Shown one piece after another: positions 9,085-19,253 of a DNA stretch of 64,000 nucleotides; the stretch's first letter is position 1, and each line of letters begins with the position of its first letter. This stretch comes from Astragalus membranaceus (Eukaryota; Streptophyta; Magnoliopsida; Fabales; Fabaceae), in NCBI GenBank assembly GCA_039519185.1, contig CM076846.1, positions 185,365,068 through 185,429,067 on the forward strand. The letters run 5' to 3'. The notes under the pieces were generated by a model. The model was not told the DNA's origin. It was given only the letters and a program-made list of their open reading frames with translations, and did no database searches. The position numbers and the translations under genes are program-made.

Positions 9085-11826
9085 TGTAACACCCCCAAAA
9101 TAATTAATAGAATTATTTGGGTGTTAACCCAATTGAATTATTTTAGTACTCGACTGGTAAATTTACTGAGTGCTAAAATTATTTATTGGTTGTCATCGGA
9201 TCGTTAACCGGATAATACGGATCAAGGAAGTTTCGGAATCGAAATAGGAAATTTCGATCAATATGGTAATTTGACCGCGTCACAACTTATATATTAATAA
9301 ATATATATATGTGTGTGTGTGTGAATGAATGAAGGAAAGAAAGGAAAGAATGGAAGCACGCGAGAAACAGAGAGGGAAAAGAGAGAAAAGAAAAGAAGAG
9401 AGAAAGAAAGGGTGAGGAGGAAGAAGAGGAAAAACCGGAAGGTTAGGCTCATCAAAACGACTTCCGTCCAACACGAAAAATGCTCAGCGTTACTTCCTCT
9501 TCGATTTGGTACCAAGATCTTCATCATCAACTCACTCTACACGAATTTGCCATTTTCGGTTTGAAGCTCAAGGTGGCGTTTTTGAGAGCTATCTTCGTCA
9601 ATAAAGCGGTTTGAAGGCTAGGGGAGTTCGAATGGAGGCTTGGGTACTAGCTTGGGGTGAAAGAATCAAGGTTTGATTGGGTGAGATTTGAGAAATCAAA
9701 TTTGGGGTTTTTGTTGAATAGTGGTTTGAAGTTGGGGAATATGATGAATAGTATTCATGGAGGATTTCGGGGAATTCGGTAATTCGGCCAAAAGGATGCC
9801 TCGAAGTCGAGTGGGAAACTTTGGGAGCGGTTGCGGACGTCGCCGGAGCGTGTAGTTGATTCGGGGAACGTTCGTGTGGTTTCGTCAGAAAAGCGGTGTC
9901 GCGGGAAGTCTCGGTGATTTGGCGAAGTCTCGGTGATTTTGAAGTCTCGGTGTCGGCACACGCTTCGAGGGTGAGTTCTACTCACGTTTAGGATTTTTGT
10001 TTTTCGAATTAACTGTTTTATCGCTTTCGCTGGTCTGGAATATTACTTGATATTGTCTGATTCGGGTTAGGAATCGATTGGGGCGAGTCTCGGGTTGCGT
10101 CGCGTTAAAATGGAATTTTTGGGTGATTTGATTCGAGAGATTTTGATTTAAAACCGTTATTTGGAAAATCGTCGTATTTTGATAAACTTCGATTTGATTA
10201 AGATTTTGATTGATTGTTTGATGTTGATTGGGTTTGATTATATGTGTGTGAAAACTGTTTTCAATCGGAACGAAAATCGGAATTGAGCAGAATAGCGAAT
10301 TTCGCAAGAAAACGGAAAACCTGCACTTTTCTGCAGAGGGTCGCGTCGCGACCCGTCCCTTTCGCATCGCGAACTGGCCCAGTTTTGTCACGCAAAAACT
10401 TTCTGTCGTTTTCCGCGTCGCGACGGTAGCAGTTCGCGTCGCGACGCTTTGCAGATTTTCAACAGTTTTTCACTGATTTTGTTTTCGCAATAACTTTTGA
10501 TCCGGGAACCCGATTGAGGTGTTCTAAGATGCGTTGGAAAGCTTATTCAGAGGCCTAACTGAATATTCTATTTTTAAGGCAAAATGAACTGTTTTTGATA
10601 TTGAAAATTATGTTGAAAAGTGTCGAGTTAGTATGCGAGAGCGAATGTGGACTTAATGTTTTTATCGAAAAGAAAGCGGACTATGAGTCCTATGTGATAT
10701 TGTATAAATGATGCGGGATGATTGTTAAATCATCTAAAACGGTCTATGATTCACGATATATATATTATATCGAATATAGGAATTAGCCCAAATGCGGGTG
10801 GATATATATATGTATATACTAGATCGAGTTTGGGTGACGACCCATGAGGTTGACATACTAGGCGGGGAAGTCATGATCCCTTACCCTAGGCCCGTATGCC
10901 ATTAGGGAAAGTACTATTGGTAAGGGGGTTCACCGGGATTACCAAAGCTGGGGTCGGTGTTATGTCACAGTTATAAAACAGTTCACCGGGATTACCAAAG
11001 CTGGGGTCGGTGCTGTAATAAAGTTATGAAGCGGATTACCGGGATTACCAAAGCTGGGGCCGGTACCGTGTTAAAGTTAGAAAGAATGGTCACCGGGATT
11101 ACCAAAGCTGGGGTCGGTGTCATTCTAAAGATATCAATAGTATGGTTACCGGGATTACCAAAGCTGGGGCTGGTATCATACTATGTCGACTAGTACGAGT
11201 CACCGGGATTACCAAAGCTGGGGTCGGTGTCGTGCTAAACTAAGAGTTATTGTACTATGTTCACCAGAAGATGCAGGCGGACTGCGGCTGGTGGTACGTA
11301 GAAAGGCCTAGGATATTAGTTCATCGGGATTAGCAAGTGGATTGCAGTCGGTGTCCTATTAGATCGAAGCCTTATTGTATGATTCGCCGGGATTAGCAAG
11401 TGGATTGCGGTCGGTGCTGTGTCAAATCTTAAAAATGTTTTAAAACTGGACCGCGAGTGTTAGTAGGGGTCTCGGTAGAACTCACTGAGATTGTATCTCA
11501 CTGTTTATATTTTGTGGTTTTTACAGAGAAACAGGGGAGAAAGCAAAGGTGAAGAACCACAGCTAGGTGGTGTGCTTATGAAGACGGTGAAGACTTAGTT
11601 TGCATTGTTAATGTCTTTCCCTCGAGACCTTTGTATTTTCGATTGTATAACTTGTATCAGTAAAAGTTGTAAAATCGTTTCCGCCATTTCTTGGTATTTG
11701 GATATTGGACTCTAGGTTATGAGCTGTTTTTATTTATGTTCAATATCTAAAACAGGAAAAATATCTGAGTATTTTATGATGGTGCACTTGGGTATTTTTA
11801 CTCGATAAAAATATCGGGGTGTTACA
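9085..11826 (+). mobile_element. Large solo LTR (2.74 kb) of another gypsy-type family
   Basis: It starts TGTAACACCCC and ends GGGGTGTTACA, with ATTTT duplicated at 9080-9084 and 11827-11831, and carries no coding sequence. A TATA-like stretch (TTATATATTAATAAATATATATA, about 9288-9310) followed by a TG microsatellite suggests + orientation. GC-rich CGCGACG words lie at 10330-10450, and an array of nine hairpin units lies at 10.93-11.42 kb. The ends resemble Tekay/Del-type LTRs, but assignment is uncertain; a non-autonomous element without LTRs is an alternative. Confidence 0.8.
10931..11428 (+). repeat. Tandem array of nine covarying hairpin units in the solo LTR
   Basis: Units of about 53-64 bases each carry a stem, a near-constant loop and the matching stem. 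Core stems (5' arm/3' arm): CACCG/CGGTG at 10931/10955, 10984/11008, 11091/11115 and 11201/11225; TACCG/CGGTA at 11037/11061; TACCG/TGGTA at 11147/11171; CACCA/TGGTG at 11262/11289; CATCG/CGGTG at 11322/11349; CGCCG/CGGTG at 11385/11412. The loop is GGATTACCAAAGCTGGGG in the first six units and a GCA...TGC version in the last three. Outer flanks are unit-specific but complementary, for example ATAGTATG/CATACTAT at 11137/11177. Confidence 0.85.
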
Positions 11827-12566
11827 ATTTTTGTGGGTGTTGGCTGTTTTGGTTGATACCTAAAACTTTTTCCACCAGAATTCACGGGTAAGTATCCAGT
11901 ATTCTTTCCACCGGAGTACACCCATTTCTCTACATGAGATTTTGTTGATGGAACATAAGTCTTAAGTTGCTCTTTCTGAGTATGCTTTATCGAAGTAACT
12001 TTGTATGGTATCCCTCTTTTGTTGAAACTGAACTTTGGCCTTTTGCTGACCCATTTTCCTTTCCGCTTCAATTGAGGTCAATAACCTTCAAGGCTCTTTG
12101 CAGCCTCTTTGTCAAAGACAGAACTGCATCTTGGACATAGCATCACTTCTGTGTTGCTTATCTTGCAACGATTAAGAAAATCAATTAATTCCTCTTCTGC
12201 TTATGGGTAAGCAATTTTCATTTTCTCAGTATATTGGTCTTCAGTGACCATTTCAACATTAGCCTTAGAAATTTCAGTATCTTTTGTCAAATTATCATTT
12301 CCAGCAACAATTCCAGTGGCTTTGACAACCATGATGTCGACTTCAGCATACATTGTCTCTGATGTTGGAAGAGGATCAGTGTGGATTTGCATTGGAGGCT
12401 TTGATTTGTCACCAAATTTCAGCCTACCTTCATTGAGAGCTTTCTGGACCAAATCCCTGAAAACAACACAACGAGAAGTGTTATGGCCTAAAAAGTTATG
12501 GAATTTACAAAAGCCCATTTTCTTTCTTTGTTCCAATGGTGGTATTTTCAGGCCTTTAGGCACCAA
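11827..12566 (-). pseudogene. Zinc-knuckle region and linker of element B
   Basis: It is read on the - strand directly after the gag stop. MGFCKFHNFLGHNTSRCVVFRDLVQKAL is the C-x2-H-x4-H-x4-C knuckle-like block typical of Tat gag-pol junctions. LIDFLNRCKISNTEVMLCPRCSSVFD follows and then the basic segment KRKGKWVSKRPKFSFNKRG. Stops interrupt it at about 12201 and 12075. The single TAA between this part and gag (12570-12572) is in the same frame, so it could be natural gag-pol readthrough or a nonsense mutation. Confidence 0.7.
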
Positions 12567-12569
12567 AAT

Positions 12570-14216
12570 TTAACCATCAGTAACCAAAAGATCAAATATT
12601 TCATCACATTTAGAAACATCAAAGGTGTAAGTTTTTGTAACAAACTTATCATTTTTAGGCTCGACAGGATTTCTCCCATCTGATGGCTTTAACACTTTAC
12701 ATGTATAAGGAGGTCCAGGTTTTAATTCTGCAATATTAACCTCTTCTTCGACATCCTCATACAATATGTCGAATTCCTGGTCGTTGTCATTAGTGTCGAC
12801 ATATGCGATTTTTTCTTTTTTATTATTGACCCTACTAGTTCTAGCCTTTTCAGCTTTAAGCCTTTTGACCTGTCGAACTCTATCAACCAATTGTGCCATA
12901 TCTCTTAAGTGCAAAGTATTTAATTTCTTTCTTACAGAATAATCTAGGCCACCAGCAGCCATTTCGACTAACTCATGTTCAGGCACTTGAGTAAAGCACC
13001 TTGCCTTGAGAAGTTTAAATATATTGAGATAGTCATCAATAGACTCCGCCAATTTACGTCGAACGCTAGCCAATTCTTTAAGACTAATCTTGCATTGGCA
13101 CATATAGAATTGCTCCTGGAAAGCCTTTTCTAACTGATTCCAATTAAAAATGGAATGTGGAGGTAAAGTGGTGAACCAAGTAAAAGCATTTTTAGTTAGA
13201 GAATTTGGAAAGTATTTCATTCTTAAATTCTCATTGTGTGCTATCTCACCAGCCTCAATTAAATAACGGGCAATGTGTTCGACAGTAGATTCGCTAGTTT
13301 CCCCAGCGAATTTTCTGAACTTAGGGATTTTCCATCCCCTGGGCAATTTTGTTTGCAATATATAATCCGACAAAGGGGACACAAAATTAGGCCTACGTAG
13401 GCCTAAATTAAGACCATTTTGGGCTAGAATATTTTCGACAAGATTAACCAAATTGTTTTGGATTCCAAAATTATTTTGTTGGACTTGTCTAACCACTTCA
13501 TCAGCATTTTGGTTCCTATTGACTAACACAACATCAGGAACAGGCTCTTCGACAGGCCTAACATTCTGAATTTGAGGAACTTGCTGGTTATGCACTGGTG
13601 GAGTGCCAAAGAAATCAGCAATTCTTCCCATTAGAGGGTTAAACACTGTACCAATTTGTTGTGTTAATATATTAACCATATCATGATTACTATCATCCAT
13701 TTGTTGCCTTAATGCCAGCAAAGATGATGTGGTCAATGAAGGTTGAACATTTCGATTAAAAATGTTCTCTAATGAACTATGTGTAGGCGTAAATCTTGTA
13801 ATTGCATTGTCTACATACGTAGACGAATTTGTCTGAAGGCCTGCCATCAAGGCTGTTGGCATGCCATATGGATAACCCCTACTGTTCATAGGCAAATTAA
13901 ATGGTACATTTCCAATCATTGGATTAGCCATTAAAGGACTTGTTGGTCCTAATATTGGTGGCACAGAAGCCATTGCGTTAGTCTGTGTCAATGCTGCCAT
14001 TGTCATCATCGACACAGGAGTAATAACAGGAGCAGTTACAGCGGTTACGCCCATAACTGTCGAAGAAGGCATGGAAGCGGTTACTCCCACGACATTCGTA
14101 GCGTTAGCGTCACTAACTGACGCTTGTTCTTGTGAAGTTTGTGCATTTGATGCAGAAGTATTGTTTACATTAGAGCGCGCCATCTTTGAAAGATGTTTAC
14201 CACTCCTCAAACGCAT
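12570..14216 (-). CDS. Gag of element B (548 aa, open)
   Basis: This is the structural Gag protein of a Tat-lineage retrotransposon, expected to form cytoplasmic virus-like particles. The start MRLRSGKHLSKM at 14216 lies 63-80 bases inside the primer site, which fits. Residues 20-130 are a Ser/Thr/Ala/Met-rich low-complexity part. The retrotransposon gag domain covers about residues 290-450 (LPRGWKIPKFRKFAGETSESTVEHI, FPNSLTKNAFTWFTTLPPHSI, NWNQLEKAFQEQFY, CFTQVPEHELVEMAAGGL). A basic coiled-coil-like stretch (RVRQVKRLKAEKA) and an acidic tail follow. It is the only full-length open Gag in the window. It stops one codon before a continuing frame. Confidence 0.85.
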   Translation of the reverse strand: MRLRSGKHLSKMARSNVNNTSASNAQTSQEQASVSDANATNVVGVTASMPSSTVMGVTAVTAPVITPVSMMTMAALTQTNAMASVPPILGPTSPLMANPMIGNVPFNLPMNSRGYPYGMPTALMAGLQTNSSTYVDNAITRFTPTHSSLENIFNRNVQPSLTTSSLLALRQQMDDSNHDMVNILTQQIGTVFNPLMGRIADFFGTPPVHNQQVPQIQNVRPVEEPVPDVVLVNRNQNADEVVRQVQQNNFGIQNNLVNLVENILAQNGLNLGLRRPNFVSPLSDYILQTKLPRGWKIPKFRKFAGETSESTVEHIARYLIEAGEIAHNENLRMKYFPNSLTKNAFTWFTTLPPHSIFNWNQLEKAFQEQFYMCQCKISLKELASVRRKLAESIDDYLNIFKLLKARCFTQVPEHELVEMAAGGLDYSVRKKLNTLHLRDMAQLVDRVRQVKRLKAEKARTSRVNNKKEKIAYVDTNDNDQEFDILYEDVEEEVNIAELKPGPPYTCKVLKPSDGRNPVEPKNDKFVTKTYTFDVSKCDEIFDLLVTDG

Positions 14217-14278
14217 GCACAGATAATGTCACAAGTTTTAAGATTTCAATGGAAATTTTTTTAGAAATTAGCACAAAT

Positions 14279-14296
14279 GTCCCATCGGGCGTGCCA
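14279..14296 (-). other. Primer binding site region of element B
   Basis: On the - strand it reads TGGCACGCCCGATGGGAC, three bases inside the LTR end. It ends in the complement of CCA as a PBS should. I cannot name the tRNA with confidence. Confidence 0.6.
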
Positions 14297-14299
14297 ATT

Positions 14300-15035
14300 T
14301 GTTTACCGTGTTTTTTGGTAAACACCACTAGTTACAAATTAATGTTGCTTGCAGGATCAACTAGAAAATCCTAGAACATTTGTGTTAAAGTTTTTCCAGA
14401 AATTATGAGTGTTCTTGCGGTTTAAACTTGAAAATATGAAGATAACCGTCGAAGTTATCTCTAGAAGGGAGGGAGGATTCTGAATAGAAGTCGAAGAGAA
14501 AACAAATAAAATGCAGAAGGGAGAATTCTGAGTAGAAGTCGAAGAGAAAACAAATAAAATGCAGAAAACTTAAGAAAGTAAAAGTGAAATTGCATTAATT
14601 GTAAAGAGAATGGTGCACAAGTTCATACATTGTTCTCTGACTCGTTTTCTCTGTGATGTTGGAAGTTTGAGTTTCAGAATTCTGTATGTGAGTTTGTGAC
14701 CCGTTTTTCCTATGAAAAACTACTATTTATACAAGGTGGGAAACACAATAACTAACTAACTGTAAATAGAATTTGAAAAAAGGTAACTGCCATGTCTTCA
14801 ACCACAATAACTGTTACGCCGTTTCGACAACGAGCACTTGACTTCTGATCTATCACTAATTTTCTTCTCGTCGAACCATTGGCTTCAATTCTTCAATTTC
14901 TACTAAGTTAAGCACTGTGTCGAACATTCTTGGGAAAACTTCTCACTGTCGAAATCAACACATTTCCTCTTGAAATTAGCAAGTCAAACCTCGTTGACTG
15001 CATTTAATTGAGCCTGTCGAAAATGCAGGCTAACA
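14300..15035 (-). repeat. 5' LTR of element B
   Basis: It reads TGTTAGCCTGC...CGGTAAACA on the - strand, 736 bp, directly outside the primer site. It contains a short direct repeat (AGAAGTCGAAGAGAAAACAAAT, at about 14490 and 14529) and several TGTCGAA/TTCGACA words. No partner LTR is in the window, so the outer end is inferred from the TG and from the abrupt change to element C sequence at 15036. Confidence 0.75.
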
Positions 15036-15061
15036 ATTATCTTTTTCACCCACCAAGTTTT

Positions 15062-15078
15062 TGGCGCTGTTGCCGGGG
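15062..15078 (+). other. Primer binding site of element C (tRNA-Asp type)
   Basis: TGGCGCTGTTGCCGGGG differs by one base from the tRNA-Asp complement seen in elements A and D. It follows the short LTR remnant ending CCACCA. Confidence 0.8.
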
Positions 15079-15176
15079 ATTGCCATTAATTTTTGTTGTT
15101 TAGATTCATAAATTTTTGTTTTATTACTCTGGTAGTTTGTTTCTTAGTGCAGGTGCACAGGATGCACTAGTTTATG

Positions 15177-15618
15177 CACAGGCCCAAATCACCAGAATTT
15201 GAATTAGATCCAGAGATAGAGAGAAGGTTTAGAAAGTTGCTAAGACTCCAGAAACAAAGACTTCAAAGCTGCAGAATCACAATGTCTCAACAAAGTGAAT
15301 AAGAGAGATCTAGGCCAGGTTCCATTTGAGGATCAGTTAGAGGTGGTCCAGGCTCACATCCTGAACCTGAGGATGATCACAGAAATCAATTCATCAACAT
15401 GGGACCAATAGGTATGATTAATGATAGAGATAGACCTATGAGGGATTATGTTATGTTTGATCATCAGAATATGCAAACAAGTATAGCAAGACCTCATATT
15501 GATGCTGTGCATTTTGAATTTAAACCCATGATGTTCCAAATACTACAAACACTTGGTCAATTTGGTGGATCTCCCCATGAGGATCTCCATGAGCATTTAA
15601 AACAATTTTTAGAAGTAT
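15177..15618 (+). pseudogene. gag of element C, 5' piece
   Basis: The start (about 15174-15180) encodes RPKSPEFELDPEIERRFRKLLRLQ, matching the N-terminus of the element D gag. An in-frame stop occurs in the Gly/Arg-rich part near 15299. The block MGPIGMINDRDRPMRDYVMFD through FKPMMFQILQTLGQFGGSPHEDL, ending LKQFLEV, follows. Coding is cut at 15618 by the Ogre-like element and resumes at 24617. Confidence 0.8.
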
Positions 15619-16014
15619 TATTATACCCCAATTTTGTCCGCTCTTTTTACTACAATCGTCGTTATTTTTACCAATTTACAGGTCCTAGTACCGTGAGTTA
15701 GCTTTTGAGCTTGTTCGGATGCTATCTCGTTTTATTGCGCATGTGCGTAGTAATTCACTTTATTGGGCCTATGTTAGATTTTTCCGATCGGGCCTTGGCC
15801 CAGTTTGTCCTTTTTCTAGATTTGTCTTTTAGTCAAAAATAACATTTTATATTTAAAAAAATAATAAGTTTTTAACTCTTTTACAAAAAAAAAATCATTT
15901 TTGCTTTCATTTATAATCACCAAAATATAAAATAAAGTTGCAAAAAAATCAAAATTAATATAAAAAATGAAAATAATAAAAGGGGGGTGTCAATAGCATC
16001 AACCTTCAGCCCAA

Positions 16015-16079
16015 CAAGCTGCTTGCCCAGCAAGTCTGCTTTCCCAGCAAGTCCACTTGCCTAGCAAGTCCACTTGTCC
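16015..16079 (+). promoter_or_regulatory. Palindromic GCAAG-n-CTTGC cluster upstream of the LTR TATA box
   Basis: Successive imperfect palindromes of the form CAAGCTGCTTG and GCAAGTCCACTTGC, about 20 bases apart, end about 22 bases before the TATA box at 16101. The 3' LTR has one extra unit. They probably bind a dimeric factor; this is inference. Confidence 0.55.
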
Positions 16080-16100
16080 ACTCTTTACCTAACCCTTCAC

Positions 16101-16110
16101 CTATAAAAGG
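16101..16110 (+). promoter_or_regulatory. TATA box of the Ogre-like 5' LTR
   Basis: CTATAAAAGG, with the same motif in the partner LTR at 23682-23691. Transcription would start about 30 bases on, near the CACATCGCAGTG segment. Confidence 0.7.
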
Positions 16111-17036
16111 AGGTCATGTCCATAGTGAAAAGCACATCGCAGTGATTCAACAAGAACACTGAACACATTCTCTCCCTCTCCTAGCGAAGCTCTCGCTCTC
16201 TCTCTCTCTCCCCCTCCCTTTTTTATTTTATTTTTCTTTTAATTATTTTATTTATAAATATTAATGATAATTATTTTCATGAGTTGCACTTTTCATTTTT
16301 TCTTCTTTGTTAACTTTTCGTTCATATTCAAAACAGAAAAACAAAATATTCATTTTCCTCTCATAAATAAAGAAATATTTTCAAGAACAAAATAGGGGAT
16401 TAAGTCGATCGTACGATCGGGTTAGTCAGCTTTTTAGGACCATGAATGAACCGTACGGATCAGGTCCTAAAATCTCTATTTAAAAGAAATAATTTCTAAA
16501 CTAAAAAATACAAACACACAAGCATTTCTTTCAAACAAAAAACAAATTTTCAAAAATAGGGGATTAAGTCGACCATACGGCCGGGTTAGTCATCGTTTTA
16601 GGATAAATGAACTGTACGGATCACAAGTCCTAAAATCCCTAAATTAAAAAACACAAACAAACCAAACTTTTTCTACCCAAGAACTACGTAGCTTTGATTT
16701 CTCCATCGCACCTGGAGATACGTAGGAGTAGGGGCCCATTCCTGTCAAGCACAAAAATTAAATAATTTTATTAAGTCCTTTTCATTTTAATAAAAGGGTA
16801 AAATAACATTTTTAAAATTAACACAACTAATTAGATGGTAACCTTCTTTAGGAAGGATGTCGTGGGGTGCTAATACCTTCCCCACGCATAACCGACTCCC
16901 GAACCCAAATCTGGTCTCAAGGACCCTTATCCAACTCAAAGGGATTTTCTAATGTTTGACCTTATAGTTAAACATTGGTGGCGGCTTCATTTTTGAACCT
17001 TCGAAGAATCCTCATCCGAATGTTTTGGTCGCTACA

Positions 17037-17242
17037 GCTAGCGACTCCACTGGGGACTTTTAGAGAGTCAAACCTAGTTTAATTAGTTGTAGGACTAGTC
17101 GTTAATTTAATGTTTATTTTTACCCTTCTCTTGTCTTTATTTTATCGCATATTATATTTATATGTAAACCTTAGGATAAAAGACTATTTTTGTATATGTG
17201 TTTGTTTGTTTTGCAGCTTGGGGGTATACTTGACGTTTTGCT
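17037..17242 (+). other. Primer site and leader of the Ogre-like element
   Basis: It begins GCTAGCGACTCCACTGGGG immediately after the LTR, then an AT-rich leader up to the hAT target duplication GTTTTGCT (17235-17242). No coding sequence is seen. Confidence 0.6.
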
Positions 17243-18716
17243 TAGAGCTGGCAAAACGGGCTACCCGGCCCATATCGGGCTGGCCCGCTACGGGCTCGGG
17301 CTTTTAAGGGCCGGGCTTAAAAGCCCGGGTTGAATTTTGGGCTCACCCTTTATGGCCCAAGCCCGGCCCATGCGGGCTGCGGGCTTTTCGGGCTAGCCCG
17401 CATTATGCGCGATTTTCTGCCTACTAGTACTACCTGGCCCAAATGCAGAACATTAAATTCTACAATATGTATATCCGTGTCAATAATAACACACAACATT
17501 AACAACTCTACTTTAAACAAATTAACAATTGCACTAGTAATGATCCACCTGATCAACTATTTGCTAGAATAGTAGGAGGCCTAGGTGGTAGAGCAGCAGA
17601 AGAAGTAATATTTGGTGAAACTGAGATAACAACTGGAGCTGCTGGAGACTTACAACATAACTGATCCTGCAGTTCAAAGTAGTGATGTAGTACTAAGGAT
17701 GCTTGCAAGGAACTCAATGTCTGAGAAACTAGCTGAGGATATTGATAATTCAGTGAGGAAGATAATAGAGAGTGCATATGAAGTTGCAAGTAAAAAAGGA
17801 ATGTGAGAAATATCCAAGGCATCTAACAATAATAATGTATATAAATGAATTGTTGGATTCTATGGCTGACAATGCCAATCCCACACTTCTATGCCAAGGG
17901 AAATCTGTAAGAAACTTTGTCATTTCTGTAAAGATTCATCTTGTGGTTATCAAATAGTTCAATTCATTTTCAACACAGAATATAGCCGCATGCAAGTTGC
18001 AACTGAACTCAAGTACCAACGGTGACAGCAAAATTTGACACTAAATATAAGTAAAAAATGTGAGTAGCTGTTATGGATTTCAGGATAATTGCTAGAAGAG
18101 AAGTGCTGATGGCATATACAAAGTGAACTGACCCAACCAAGTTAGAAGAAATAAAATCTAGCTTAGAAATTAAAATTGTAGTAAGTACCTCATATCAATA
18201 CTTTCTTGTTTAAGTCTTGTTTTCAGATTGCATGTTTTCCAGTTATAGATTGTCACTGCCCTTTTTTAATCTCTGGTAAGGAATATGATCTGAAAAACAC
18301 ATTGCTTAGACAAACTCTGAGTATAGAATCTTTCTTGTTATTTGCTAATATTACTGACATAAAAGTTTAGGATCCTTTTTCAGAGGGTAAAACTTATGTA
18401 GAGTACTGAAGAGTGATAACATCCTGTTCCTAACTAAAAACAAGTGCAATTGGGTTGGGTCCTTAAAATTTGGTTATGAATCTTGGGCTGGGCAGCAACA
18501 ACAATATTGAATATTGCACCCCATTTTTTATTTGCGGGCCTGCGGGCTACCCATAGCCCGACCGGGCTAGCCCGGCACGGGCTCGGGCTTTTAAGGACCG
18601 GGCTAAAAAGCCCGGGTATAAAAACGGGATCATTTTCTTTGGCCCAAGCCCTCCCATATTTCGGGCTAGCCCAGCCCGGCCCGGCCCGGCGGTCCCAGCC
18701 CATTTTGCCAGCTCTA
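17243..18716 (+). mobile_element. Non-autonomous hAT transposon carrying a gene fragment (Pack-type)
   Basis: The terminal inverted repeats are TAGAGCTGGCAAAA and TTTTGCCAGCTCTA, flanked by the perfect eight-base duplication GTTTTGCT at 17235-17242 and 18717-18724. Subterminal regions of about 150-200 bases on both sides are rich in GGGC/GCCC words. No transposase is present. The centre holds a captured FtsH-like fragment. Confidence 0.93.
17551..17790 (+). pseudogene. Captured fragment of a chloroplast FtsH protease gene (FtsH6-like)
   Basis: The reading starts DQLFARIVGGLGGRAAEEV, then IFGETEITTGAAGDLQ, the end of the zinc-metalloprotease domain of thylakoid FtsH proteases. It jumps to TDPAVQSSDVVLRMLARNS and MSEKLAEDIDNSVRKIIESAYEVA. 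The block of about 24 residues that normally lies between (from QVTEIARQM to the WAL before TDPAV) is absent and the frame shifts at the join. DPAV followed by DVVLRMLARNS is closer to FtsH6 than to FtsH2/8, from memory of the family. It lacks the Walker and HEXXH parts and has no start, so it makes no enzyme. A small-RNA or transduplication origin is possible. Confidence 0.8.
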
Positions 18717-19253
18717 GTTTTGCTCCTACACACACTCCACTATCACACTTCATCACACACGTGAGAATAGTCCTATACCCGGACTGGAGCATAACCTAAG
18801 TTAGAACGAGACTGTGCAGTGATGGGCTACTGGATGTGCGTCCTGTTGGGTGGTCACGAAAGTCTCACCTAGAGTTTGGTCTCTTTTGAGAATGCTGTCA
18901 CTCCTAATAGCTTGCCTATTGTTGGGATCAGTGTTCTTAACTGGGGTCGTTGGCTCTAGGAACCTTATTTAGGACCCTTTAGAGCTACCCTTTGAAAGGT
19001 TCACTCAATAGAAAGGCCTTAGACCTATTCTCTTAGGAATCCTTGTAGGACACAAAGGAGCTTCATACCCCTGCATTCAAACAAACACTAATACATTTTC
19101 TCATTTCCCTAAAAAAACCTATTTTATTCTTGCAAGCATGTCTCATGCATTCTTATTTTCCGTCTTCTCTGCATATCATAAGAAAGGTGGATGAAAATAT
19201 AAGAAAAAATGCATTTGAAAGTCAGACCACCTGAACTTCAAATAGTGATCATT

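Larger units (their letters stand above)
3909..15035 (-). mobile_element. Element B: Tat-lineage Ty3/gypsy retrotransposon, heavily interrupted
   Basis: On the - strand: 5' LTR (15035-14300), primer site, gag (14216-12570), zinc-knuckle region and linker, protease, RT, then loss into element A at 3909. Joining the pieces across the insertions gives continuous coding sense: PTPTK/MVKGST across the 9085-11826 insert, NNIG/DNILVDGG across 7044-8537, and PPIGNKV/KLYVAAS across 3955-5116. The RT wording (LDGYFGYNQI, PFGLKNAGATYQRAM, YIDDIVVKS) is of the Tat type. Its 5' end lies inside the 5' LTR of element C. The 3' part is absent from the window. Confidence 0.85.
15619..17036 (+). repeat. 5' LTR of the Ogre-like element
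   Basis: It runs from TATTATACCCC (first G of TG mutated to A; the partner has TGTTATACCCC) to TTTTGGTCGCTACA. It is highly similar to 23189-24616, with scattered substitutions and one missing palindromic unit at about 16040. Confidence 0.92.

Noticed and set aside
9280..9564. Lys/Arg/Glu-rich and Phe/Leu-rich frames
   Set aside because: Purine-rich leader inside the solo LTR following a TATA/TG tract.
10931..11430. CRISPR-like array of repeats with variable spacers
   Set aside because: Repeat-and-spacer look, but this is plant nuclear DNA in an LTR, there are no cas genes, and the 'spacers' are partly complementary to each other within a unit; explained better as hairpins.
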